From NCBI GenBank assembly GCA_018267535.1, contig JAFDYH010000033.1, positions 21,487-54,819 on the forward strand: a DNA stretch of 33,333 nt, in the 5' to 3' direction. Shown piece after piece: positions 25,649 through 33,333 of the stretch. A program made the translations under genes and the position numbers. The DNA is from Bacteroidota bacterium. Lineage in GTDB: Bacteria > Bacteroidota > Bacteroidia > Chitinophagales > Chitinophagaceae. The first letter of the stretch is position 1; each line of letters opens with the position of its first letter. The notes below the pieces were generated by a model that was given only the letters and a program-made list of their open reading frames with translations, was not told the origin of the DNA and did not search any database.

Positions 25649-25760
25649 GTTTAAGCGATTATTATTACTTTTTTGCAACTTATTCGCATTTGAACTTTGT
25701 TGGCTTGAAATAAAATTAAATATTAGTAGTTAAATATTAAGTAAAAACCATCATCCTAAC

Positions 25761-28367
25761 ATGGAAAAACCAGCCATCTGCCTTTATAGGATAGCTCTAT
25801 TGCTATTTTTCAGTTTTGTTTTTAATGAAACAGTTTTTTCTCAAGTTACTCTTGTTCCCTATGGTAGCTCATGGAAATATCTTGATAATGGTACTAACCA
25901 GGGAACCGCGTGGCAGGGTACAAGCTTTAACGATGCGTCATGGGCATCAGGTAATGCCGAGCTAGGGTATGGTGATGGGGATGAGGCTACTATTGTTTCC
26001 TATGGTGGCAATGCAAGTACTAAATATATTACCACCTATTTTCGTAAAACTATCACCATAGCTGATCCAACAGTATATTCCAGTTTTACTCTAAATGTGG
26101 AAAGAGATGACGGTTGTATAGTTTATATAAATGGTACAGAAATAACTCCAAGGGAAAGTAATATGCCAGCATCTGCTATTACTTATACTACTCCTGCTGT
26201 TGCTGCGATTGAAGATGCCGTCGTAAGTTACACTATACCGAATACCTCATTTGTTGCGGGGAACAATGTTATTGCAATAGAGGTGCATCAGGCAAATGTA
26301 ACCAGTTCAGATATTTCGTTCAATGCGCAATTGATAGGAAACGACCTTTTTACAGCCTCACTTACGAGAGGCCCCTATCTGCAAATGGGTAGTCAAACTG
26401 CCATTACTATACGATGGAGAACTTCCACTAGTTCCAATTCAAGAGTTGAAATAGGAACATCATTCGGTACATATACTACTGTATTTTCGGATGCTTCAAG
26501 TGTTACCGAACATATTATCCGGGTAACTGGCCTGACAGCAGATACCAAATACTGGTATCGTATCGGTAATAGCTCCAATATGGGGGCATCAGATCCAGAT
26601 AAATTTTTTACAACCGTGCCACCAGCCAATACAACAAGAAAAGTGAGAATAGTAGCCTTTGGTGATTGTGGCCGGGGAAACACTACCTACCAGGACCAGA
26701 ACCTAGCCAATTACATCAGCTATCTTTCTACAAATAATATTGATGCACCAGATGCATGGTTACTTTTAGGGGATAATGCATATTCAACCGGTTCTGATGC
26801 TGAGTATACCAATAACTTTTTTGGAATATATGGAAACAATATTTTAAAAAATCATAAACTTTATTCTGCACCAGGAAACCATGATTATGCTAATAATACC
26901 GCGAACAAGGCATCAAGGACAATGCCTTACTACAGCAATTTTACTACTCCACAGAATGCTGAATGCGGTGGCATAGCTTCTAATAAACCTAATTATTATT
27001 CTTATGATATTGGAAATATCCATTTTCTTTCTTTAGACTCATGGGGTACTGAGTCAGATGCATCACATATGGGCCTTGCCATTAGTGCAATTAAAACGTG
27101 GGTTACATCAGACCTTGCCGCCAATACAAAAAAATGGGTGATTGCTTACTGGCACCATGGTGGTTATACAAAAGGAAGCCACGATTCGGATGGAGAATCA
27201 GAGCTGGTAAATATCCGCCAGAATTTCGCGACGTTTCTTGAGTCCAAAGGAGTGGATATGATCATCTGCGGTCATAGTCACGTATATGAAAGAAGTTATT
27301 TGTTGCACAATTTTACGGGGGCATGGAATACTTTTAATGCGGCTACCCATGCAGTAAGTACTTCCAGCGCTAATTATGCGAGCAGTTCCACATGTCCTTA
27401 TGTTTACAATACAACAGCAACAAATCATGGTACAGTGTATTTAACTGCTGGTTCAACCGGGGCCAGCACAGGAAGTACATTTGCTAATTTCGGAGGGTAT
27501 GCATTTCCATATTCTGTTAATGACGGAGGTGTATTTTATTTTGAAGTTGATGACAATAGGCTTGACGCAAAAATGCTTCGCAGGAACGGAACGGTGTTTG
27601 ACAATTTCACTATTATTAAAGATGTTAATAAAACAAATTCTCAAACGGTGACCGTAGGAACACCTGTTACGATGAAAGCATCATGGCCAGGAAATTATAG
27701 CTGGAGTACTGCTGCAACAACGCGTTCTATAACTGTTACACCGTCTGCACCGGGTACAACAAACTATACCGTAACAGATAATTTCGGTTGTATTACTGAC
27801 CAATTCTCCATTACGGCTTCAGCTATATTGCCGGTAAGTCTTGTTGATTACAATGCTATTTTAAAAGGTGGAAAAGTGGACCTTAACTGGACTACATCTT
27901 CTGAAAATAATAGTAAATATTTTACAGTAGAGCGTACACAAAATCAGGCAAGCTTTGAAACAGTTGGCCGGATAAAAGCAGCCGGGCAGTCAATATCAGA
28001 TAAACATTATGCATTAACAGATTTTCATCCGCAAACCGGGGTTAGTTATTACCGGCTTTCACAAACTGATGTAGATGGGAAAACAGTGTTTTATGATTTA
28101 AAAAAGATCATAAACAATATGCCTGTATTTACGGCAAGACAGTTGACAGGTGAAAATGGAATCCTTGTATTGCAGATTAATTCACCGAAAACGGACAGGG
28201 TCAAGATTAGGGTATTTGATCTTTCAGGAAAAGAAATCTGGAAAGAAGATCTGATTATAAACGCTGGTGCAATTCAGAAAGCAATTATATTACGCAGAGG
28301 CGCTTATGTGTGGGAAGTGAGGAATAGTCAGGGCGAAATGGTTTCAAAAATCGGCATTTTGAAATAA
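25761..28367 (+). CDS. Purple acid phosphatase-like metallophosphoesterase exported by T9SS
   Basis: 868 residues. The signal peptide ends at FSQ (28). Residues about 29-193 are a jelly-roll-like domain (SSWKYLDNG, FNDASWASGNAELGYGDGDE, YFRKTI, VERDDGCIVYINGTEI, GNNVIAIEVHQ). Residues about 200-285 are the Fn3-like N-domain of purple acid phosphatases (RGPYLQMGSQTAITIRWRT, GLTADTKYWYRIG). The catalytic domain has D302 (FGDCG), D338-N339 (LLGDNAY), N373-H374-D375 (GNHD), H465/H466 (YWHHGG) and H505-S-H507 (GHSHVYER): a full metal-ligand set, so it should hydrolyse phosphoesters outside the cell. A T9SS-like module starts at LPVSLVDY (690), but the C-terminal domain has INSPKTDR where the others have PNP. 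The next gene is 19 bp downstream without a terminator. Confidence 0.88.
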   Translation: MEKPAICLYRIALLLFFSFVFNETVFSQVTLVPYGSSWKYLDNGTNQGTAWQGTSFNDASWASGNAELGYGDGDEATIVSYGGNASTKYITTYFRKTITIADPTVYSSFTLNVERDDGCIVYINGTEITPRESNMPASAITYTTPAVAAIEDAVVSYTIPNTSFVAGNNVIAIEVHQANVTSSDISFNAQLIGNDLFTASLTRGPYLQMGSQTAITIRWRTSTSSNSRVEIGTSFGTYTTVFSDASSVTEHIIRVTGLTADTKYWYRIGNSSNMGASDPDKFFTTVPPANTTRKVRIVAFGDCGRGNTTYQDQNLANYISYLSTNNIDAPDAWLLLGDNAYSTGSDAEYTNNFFGIYGNNILKNHKLYSAPGNHDYANNTANKASRTMPYYSNFTTPQNAECGGIASNKPNYYSYDIGNIHFLSLDSWGTESDASHMGLAISAIKTWVTSDLAANTKKWVIAYWHHGGYTKGSHDSDGESELVNIRQNFATFLESKGVDMIICGHSHVYERSYLLHNFTGAWNTFNAATHAVSTSSANYASSSTCPYVYNTTATNHGTVYLTAGSTGASTGSTFANFGGYAFPYSVNDGGVFYFEVDDNRLDAKMLRRNGTVFDNFTIIKDVNKTNSQTVTVGTPVTMKASWPGNYSWSTAATTRSITVTPSAPGTTNYTVTDNFGCITDQFSITASAILPVSLVDYNAILKGGKVDLNWTTSSENNSKYFTVERTQNQASFETVGRIKAAGQSISDKHYALTDFHPQTGVSYYRLSQTDVDGKTVFYDLKKIINNMPVFTARQLTGENGILVLQINSPKTDRVKIRVFDLSGKEIWKEDLIINAGAIQKAIILRRGAYVWEVRNSQGEMVSKIGILK

Positions 28368-28386
28368 CTGCTCTTGTAATCAGCCT

Positions 28387-31300
28387 ATGCAAACTTTAAA
28401 AACAAACCTTGTGAAATTCAAAATTTATTTTTTGATAGTTCTTGGGTTTTTGATAACGCAAAATTCTTTTTCTCAAATACTTCGGTCTTTTACAACACGG
28501 TATAATAATCCTTCTGTAAAAGGAAATATCGTATATGTTTCCAATAGTATTGTTTCAACAAATGGTGTTACAGGTACTGGCGAAGTTCCCCCTTCAGGAA
28601 CATCTACCAATAATGGGAACCCGGGAATTAATATAAATGTTGATGGAACAACTATTATTCCAGCTGGTTCATCTTGGAAATACTGGTCAAATACACAAGC
28701 CAACTATCAGCCCAACTGGGAAACAGTAGGGTATAATGATGCAGCATGGCCCTCGGGAAATGGTGAACTAGGTTATGGAGATGGAGATGAAGCTACTTGT
28801 ATTCCATCGGGTGGCGGTGGAACAATATGCACACCGACAGGAAATAAATGGGTAACCGCATATTTTCGTAAAACCATAAATATCCCTAACCCCTCTTTGT
28901 ATTCCACATATACATTTAATGTAGAAAGAGATGATGGATTCGTGATATATGTAAATGGAGTAGAAGTAGGGAGAGATAATATGCCTGCCGGTGCAGTTTC
29001 ATGGAGTACAGCGGCTATATCAGCAGTAAATGATGCGATAATTACTGTTACTGTACCAAGTAGTGCTTTTGTTGCAGGAAATAATGTAATTGCCGTAGAA
29101 GTTCACCAGGCTACTGTTGTCGCAGGCCCCCCAATCGCATCAACCAGTTCAGATCTATCATTTAACCTTGAATTATCGGCAAAATCTGTTTTTAATTCAA
29201 GTACATCCGATCTGAATCTTCCAGGTTGTTCGCAGGTATTATTTGCTGGCTTATATTGGGGAGCAGGCCAAGGGTCGGGTGGGACAAATACGTCATGGAT
29301 AACAGGTGAAACAACCTGCAAACTCAAAGTCCCCGGTGCATCATCATATACCAATATCACATCAACTCAAACAGATTATTTTAATTCTACCTTAATAACG
29401 TCATATGCGCATTCCGGTTATTTGTGTTATGCAAACATTACATCGTTGATTAATACTGCCAATCCAAATGGAACCTATACTTTGGCCAATGTGGTGTCGC
29501 CGGTAGGTATTAATGATGCTTATGGGGGGTGGACGATAGTTATTGTCTATTCAAATCCAACTCTCCCTACCAGGAACCTTTCGGTTTTTGATGGCTGCGC
29601 AGGTGTAAAAGGAGGTTCTGGAAATGTGGACGTAAATATAACAGGCTTTTTAACTCCACCTGCACCTTCGGTAGTAAGTTGTGAACTTGGTGCTGTGGCC
29701 TATGATGGAGACCGGGGTTCTCCCGATGCTTATTCATTTAAGCAAAACGGAGCTGGCTCATTTTATGACCTTACCCTATCTGACCCTACCTGTAACCCGA
29801 ATGATATGTGGAACAGCACTATTTCGTATAAAGGAAATGTGGTAACTACCCGTAATCCGGCATATCAGAATACATTAGGTTACGATGCGGATATCATTGA
29901 TTTGCCGAATGCAGGAAATTTGAACCTTTCGAATAATCAGACATCAGCCACGGTGAGGTTCTCGTCGCCAAGCGAAAATTATCTTATACATGTTGTAACA
30001 ACTTCTATATCTCAGTTCAGTCCTTCGTTTAGTATGGATAAAACAGCGACTGATGTGAATGGAGGCAGCCTAATGCCTGGCGATATATTAAGATATCAGA
30101 TAGCTTATACAAACGTTGGAAATGATACCAGTATCAATTCTGTATTGTATGATAATATTCCTTCTGGTACTTCTTTTGTACCTGGAAGTATCAAAATTGG
30201 TGGTGTTGCAAAAACAGACGCATCAGGCGATGACCAGGCGGACTATAGCTTAGCTAACAACCAGGTTACTTTTCGTATTGGCACAGGCGCTACTGCTGTT
30301 GCTGGTGGTGCAATAAATAATTCGGTAAGCGGTACAGTTCAGTTTGATGTAGTTGTTGGATCTTCTGCGGCTTTCTTTTCCTGTGGTCATACTACCTCAA
30401 ATTCGGCAAGGGTTGATTATACAGGGAAAACATCAGGGCTACCCTTGAATGATTCAAGCGGCACAAGCGTATCAGGGTGTTTTGTAAAAGGCCCAGTTAC
30501 CAATACGGTTGCAGGTGTAGGTTATGTTCCTTCTGATACTTCTCTTGTTAACTTATGTCCTTCGTTAAGTATTACTTTGCCATGGGCGAAATACGCAGGC
30601 TATTCGTTTTATACTGCAATGCCATTTGTACCGGCCAACAGGTACAATCCATATACACCTGTTACAGCTACTCATACTTATTATGCTTATTACAATTCAG
30701 GAACAGGGTGCTCCGACACAATAAAAATAAATGTTTTCATTAACGGTTGTCCGGATATTGATGACGATAAAGATGGTATACCCGATTATGTAGAAATAAA
30801 CCTGCCTGCGGCTACCCAGGATGCAGATGGTGATGGTATTCCTAATTGGAAGGATACCGATTACCCGGGATTTGTTGACAATAATATCGATGGCTCCAAC
30901 GATAATTTTGATCCTGCTGCAGATTCAGATAATGATGGTATTCCAAATTTTCTTGATGTTAATTTCCCCGGCTATGTGGATACAAATGGTGATAGAGTTA
31001 ATGATAATATGGACAAAGACTTGGATGGGATACCCAATAACTACGATGTTGATAGCGATAATGATGGTATACCTGATGTAGTGGAGGCAGGAGGTGTTGA
31101 TGCTAATGGCGATGGAAGAATAGATAACTTTACAGATACGGATAATGACGGACTATCTCAAAATGTCGATGCTAGTAATACAGGTATCCTCGGTTCTGGC
31201 AATGGATTAGGATTTGTAGATAAAGATGGAGACGGCATACCCAATTATCTCGACCTTGATAGCGATAATGATGGTATACCCGATGTAATAGAAGCCTATG

Positions 31301-32733
31301 GTACAGATACAAATAATGATGGGAAAGTAGATAGTTATACTGATACAGATGGCGATGGTTTTTCTGATAATGTAGATGGTGATGTAGGCAATGACGGAGT
31401 TGCAGAAAACGCATCTTCCACCCTATTACGAACAGGTGCCGATACCAATAGTGATGGTCGTGCAGATTCTTATCCTTATAAAAATATGGATGCGGATTCA
31501 AAAGCAAATCCATACGATCTGGATAGTGATGGTGATGGCATAACGGACGTAAAAGAAGCATTCCCTACGATGGATACCAATAGTGATGGGCGTATAGACG
31601 GAGCGTTCAATGCCAACGGATGGAGCACTACAATAGCTGCATTAGGAAGTTTGAGCCTGCCAAATACAGATGCTTCCGGCAGGGCAAATGTTTATGATAT
31701 CGACTCAGATGATGATGGTATACCGGATAATATTGAAGGCTTACCAACTGCTGCCTATGTATTACCGTCAGGATCCGATACAGATTTGGATGGTATCGAT
31801 AACAGTTATGATAACTATTCCGGCTTTGGCGGTAATGGTATTCCACCAGTAGATACAGATGGTGACGGCACTCCTGATTATAAGGACTTGGATACTGACG
31901 GCGATGGCGTTGCTGATATTTATGAGGGGAATGATTATAATAATAATGGATTAATTGATGATGGAGTTGCGTTAACAGGAGTTGATACAGATGGCGATGG
32001 CCTTGATAACTTCTTTGATTTGTTAAGCACAACGAAAGGAACGTCTGCAAAGATGGGTAATGGAGGGTCGTTTACCGGCGACGCATCACCAGGGTCAAAA
32101 ACGTCAGTGCAAAGAAATGCGACGCATGGTTGTGCGACTGAACGGGATTGGCGTTGTGTATCATATATTTTGAAGTGTAATATTATTACATTTAAAGGAT
32201 CACTGGAAAACAAAACGGTAAGCCTGGAATGGGCAGCTCTGTGCGATCAGGATGCCGACTATTTTACTGTAGAAAGAAGTATTGATGGTAATGCATTTAC
32301 TTATCTTGGTCTTGTAGAGGTAGGTGTCGTTGCAAATAAGCCAACAACATTTCGGTATGCAGACAATATATCTTTGGTTAAATCATCCTTTGTTTATTAT
32401 CGCTTGAAAACGGTGACTAAACAAGCTAAGATTTCATATAGTAGCATAGTAGCGATTCCGCTCAACGATAATTCTAAGCAAGATATACATATAGTCCCTA
32501 ACCCTGTTACGAACCAGCTAAGGCTTACTATTACTTCGTTTTCGAAGCTGAAAGCAGATGTACAAATATTTGATGAGAATGGAAGGATGATGATGAATAG
32601 ATCGGCAAATGTAAAAGCAGGGACTAATTATCTTGAATTTAGTGAAACTGAAAATTATCCTATGGGTGTTTATTATTTAAGGGTTAAACTAGATAATAAT
32701 GTTATTACCAGGAAATTCAATAAAGTGAAATAA
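28387..32733 (+). CDS. Giant surface protein: jelly-roll, DUF11-like and thrombospondin type 3 repeats, T9SS sorting domain
   Basis: 1448 residues. The signal peptide ends at FSQ (30). Residues about 90-262 form a jelly-roll-like domain close to the N-domain of the preceding phosphatase (SSWKYWSN, AAWPSGNGELGYGDGDE, VERDDGFVIYVNGVEV, GNNVIAVEVHQ). Residues about 265-545 are an unrecognised beta-rich domain (LPGCSQVLFAGLYWGAG). Residues 548-700 are a DUF11-like repeat (MDKTATDVNGGSLMPGDIL, SVLYDNIPSGTSFVPGSI). Residues about 788-1215 are acidic thrombospondin type 3 repeats (many D.D.DGIPD and D.N.DG units), which bind Ca in other proteins and form a stiff stalk. An Fn3-like module and a T9SS domain starting at VPNP (1370-1373) end the protein. 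It probably acts as a surface adhesin or scaffold (inference) and is likely co-transcribed with the phosphatase, 19 bp upstream. Confidence 0.86.
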   Translation: MQTLKTNLVKFKIYFLIVLGFLITQNSFSQILRSFTTRYNNPSVKGNIVYVSNSIVSTNGVTGTGEVPPSGTSTNNGNPGININVDGTTIIPAGSSWKYWSNTQANYQPNWETVGYNDAAWPSGNGELGYGDGDEATCIPSGGGGTICTPTGNKWVTAYFRKTINIPNPSLYSTYTFNVERDDGFVIYVNGVEVGRDNMPAGAVSWSTAAISAVNDAIITVTVPSSAFVAGNNVIAVEVHQATVVAGPPIASTSSDLSFNLELSAKSVFNSSTSDLNLPGCSQVLFAGLYWGAGQGSGGTNTSWITGETTCKLKVPGASSYTNITSTQTDYFNSTLITSYAHSGYLCYANITSLINTANPNGTYTLANVVSPVGINDAYGGWTIVIVYSNPTLPTRNLSVFDGCAGVKGGSGNVDVNITGFLTPPAPSVVSCELGAVAYDGDRGSPDAYSFKQNGAGSFYDLTLSDPTCNPNDMWNSTISYKGNVVTTRNPAYQNTLGYDADIIDLPNAGNLNLSNNQTSATVRFSSPSENYLIHVVTTSISQFSPSFSMDKTATDVNGGSLMPGDILRYQIAYTNVGNDTSINSVLYDNIPSGTSFVPGSIKIGGVAKTDASGDDQADYSLANNQVTFRIGTGATAVAGGAINNSVSGTVQFDVVVGSSAAFFSCGHTTSNSARVDYTGKTSGLPLNDSSGTSVSGCFVKGPVTNTVAGVGYVPSDTSLVNLCPSLSITLPWAKYAGYSFYTAMPFVPANRYNPYTPVTATHTYYAYYNSGTGCSDTIKINVFINGCPDIDDDKDGIPDYVEINLPAATQDADGDGIPNWKDTDYPGFVDNNIDGSNDNFDPAADSDNDGIPNFLDVNFPGYVDTNGDRVNDNMDKDLDGIPNNYDVDSDNDGIPDVVEAGGVDANGDGRIDNFTDTDNDGLSQNVDASNTGILGSGNGLGFVDKDGDGIPNYLDLDSDNDGIPDVIEAYGTDTNNDGKVDSYTDTDGDGFSDNVDGDVGNDGVAENASSTLLRTGADTNSDGRADSYPYKNMDADSKANPYDLDSDGDGITDVKEAFPTMDTNSDGRIDGAFNANGWSTTIAALGSLSLPNTDASGRANVYDIDSDDDGIPDNIEGLPTAAYVLPSGSDTDLDGIDNSYDNYSGFGGNGIPPVDTDGDGTPDYKDLDTDGDGVADIYEGNDYNNNGLIDDGVALTGVDTDGDGLDNFFDLLSTTKGTSAKMGNGGSFTGDASPGSKTSVQRNATHGCATERDWRCVSYILKCNIITFKGSLENKTVSLEWAALCDQDADYFTVERSIDGNAFTYLGLVEVGVVANKPTTFRYADNISLVKSSFVYYRLKTVTKQAKISYSSIVAIPLNDNSKQDIHIVPNPVTNQLRLTITSFSKLKADVQIFDENGRMMMNRSANVKAGTNYLEFSETENYPMGVYYLRVKLDNNVITRKFNKVK
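31051..31287 (+). repeat. Pair of 30-bp direct repeats in the thrombospondin type 3 region
   Basis: Copies at 31051-31080 and 31258-31287 are identical at 29 of 30 bases and 207 bp (69 codons) apart, in frame. Each encodes DSDNDGIPDV. They are the best-conserved DNA copies I noticed within the diverged repeat array and could mediate in-frame deletion or expansion. Confidence 0.75.
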
Positions 32734-32758
32734 AATTTTTCATATCGTCCAAAACCTC

Positions 32759-32793
32759 AATCCCTTCCTTCAAGAGGAGGGGATTCTTTTTAT
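32759..32793 (+). terminator. Rho-independent terminator after the giant surface-protein gene
   Basis: AATCCCTTCC (32759-32768) pairs with GGAGGGGATT (32776-32785), 10 bp with one G-U, loop TTCAAGA, followed by CTTTTTAT. It isolates rsmA from the accessory block. Confidence 0.88.
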
Positions 32794-32808
32794 ACGTATA
32801 ATTCAAAG

Positions 32809-32816
32809 TACATTTG
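32809..32816 (+). promoter_or_regulatory. Candidate -7 element for rsmA
   Basis: TACATTTG matches TAnnTTTG and ends only 5 bases before the rsmA ATG at 32822. A T-rich stretch (32785-32791) stands where the -33 TTTG would be. If used, transcription would start at or next to the start codon, giving a leaderless mRNA. Confidence 0.4.
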
Positions 32817-32821
32817 CAGGA

Positions 32822-33333
32822 ATGTACACATTAAAAAAATCGCTTGGCCAGCATTTTTTAAAAGATGAAAACATCTGCAAAAAAATTGTAGGGGCATTAC
32901 AGCAGCATTCTTTTCATCAATTACTCGAAGTGGGCCCTGGGGGCGGCGCTTTAACTAAATATCTCCTTCAAATAAACAATATAGATTTTAAGGCCGTTGA
33001 ATTAGATGAAGAAAAGGTAAATTATCTTCTATCGGCTTATCCTAACCTACAGGGAAAAATAATTCATCAGAGTTTTCTGGATATAGATAAACCATTTAGC
33101 GATAAGTTTACCATTGTAGGTAATTTTCCCTACAATATTTCTTCACAAATTCTATTTAAAGTATTGGAATGGAAAGAAGGCGTGGAATGTGTTATTGGCA
33201 TGTTTCAGAAAGAAGTAGCGCAACGGGTGGTAGCCAAGGAAGGAAGCAAGGTATATGGTGTGATTAGTGTGCTGGTACAGGCTTTTTTTCAAACAGAATA
33301 TTTATTTGAAGTGCATGAAAACTCTTTTCAGCC
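32822..33333 (+). CDS. rsmA: 16S rRNA (adenine1518-N6/adenine1519-N6)-dimethyltransferase, 5' part (runs off the window)
   Basis: The ATG at 32822 opens a frame that stays open to the window end, giving about 170 of the usual roughly 260 residues. It starts MYTLKKSLGQHFLKDENI, the conserved N-terminus of RsmA/KsgA. The SAM-binding motif LLEVGPGGGALT follows, then the acidic loop AVELDEEKV. The catalytic motif IV is NFPYNIS (family N-[LF]-P-Y-N-[IV]-S), followed by MFQKEVAQRVVAKEGSKVYG and VISVLVQAFF. It dimethylates two adjacent adenines near the 3' end of 16S rRNA late in 30S assembly. A terminator precedes it, so it is transcribed separately from the surface-protein gene. pdxA, a frequent neighbour, lies 12.3 kb to the left. 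Confidence 0.96.
   Translation, partial: MYTLKKSLGQHFLKDENICKKIVGALQQHSFHQLLEVGPGGGALTKYLLQINNIDFKAVELDEEKVNYLLSAYPNLQGKIIHQSFLDIDKPFSDKFTIVGNFPYNISSQILFKVLEWKEGVECVIGMFQKEVAQRVVAKEGSKVYGVISVLVQAFFQTEYLFEVHENSFQ

Noticed and set aside
25649-25678. TTG start for the imelysin/di-heme fusion
   Set aside because: The ATG at 25648 follows 30 bp downstream and gives a normal positively charged N-terminus before the hydrophobic segment.
30748-32020. Periodic short repeats that could suggest a CRISPR array
   Set aside because: The repeats are codon-phased within a coding region, vary in length and sequence, and encode D.D.DG motifs; there is no constant repeat-spacer pattern and no cas gene.
31172-32050. 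His/Tyr-rich open frames on the minus strand (129 and 140 codons)
   Set aside because: They are antisense shadows of the Asp/Gly-rich thrombospondin type 3 repeats; the composition is an artefact of the repeated GAT and GGT codons, and the plus-strand gene is clear.
20482-32821. Transposon or phage origin of the accessory block
   Set aside because: No transposase, integrase, tRNA end or obvious terminal repeats were found; the block is described only by its position between two housekeeping genes.

Overview
The window looks like chromosomal DNA of a Bacteroidota bacterium, probably of the Chitinophagaceae type (inferred). The evidence is six large secreted proteins with a type IX secretion (T9SS) C-terminal sorting module, a TonB-dependent receptor with a carboxypeptidase-regulatory-like N-domain, AT-rich intergenic DNA, promoter-like TTTG...TAnnTTTG elements, and almost no Shine-Dalgarno sequences. 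No tRNA, rRNA, CRISPR array, insertion sequence or phage gene was seen.

Layout. 1-426 is the 3' end of atpA, closed by a strong terminator. 545-4420 is a tightly overlapping three-gene operon: a MauG-like di-heme enzyme, a lipoprotein related to the copper amine oxidase catalytic domain but lacking its copper ligands, and a propeller-like lipoprotein. 4671-9781 holds two T9SS-exported proteins separated by about 800 bp of mostly non-coding DNA. 9899-12805 is a TonB-dependent receptor plus a small TPR-like periplasmic protein. 12905-13796 is a membrane protein with an overlapping winged-helix regulator. 13855-16320 is an ABC-2 type exporter (ATPase, permease) with a LolA-like periplasmic protein. 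16577-19345 is a T9SS-exported PQQ-type sugar dehydrogenase with a PKD domain. pdxA follows on the minus strand.

From 20482 to about 32800 a block of accessory genes lies between pdxA (-) and rsmA (+), which are close neighbours in many bacteria. It holds a second GSDH-type quinoprotein, a minus-strand imelysin-like/MauG-like fusion, a purple-acid-phosphatase-like exported enzyme, and a 1448-residue surface protein with thrombospondin type 3 repeats. The last two share an N-terminal jelly-roll-like domain and are probably co-transcribed.

The common theme is cell-surface and periplasmic redox chemistry: two di-heme MauG/CcpA-family enzymes, two GSDH-type quinoproteins and one amine-oxidase-like protein. 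The best candidate for an undescribed system is the 545-4420 operon. There a MauG-like enzyme is translationally coupled to a protein that keeps a Tyr at the cofactor position of copper amine oxidases but has lost the metal that normally converts it. That would fit cofactor or crosslink formation carried out by a partner enzyme. This is inference from reading the sequence by eye; no search was run.
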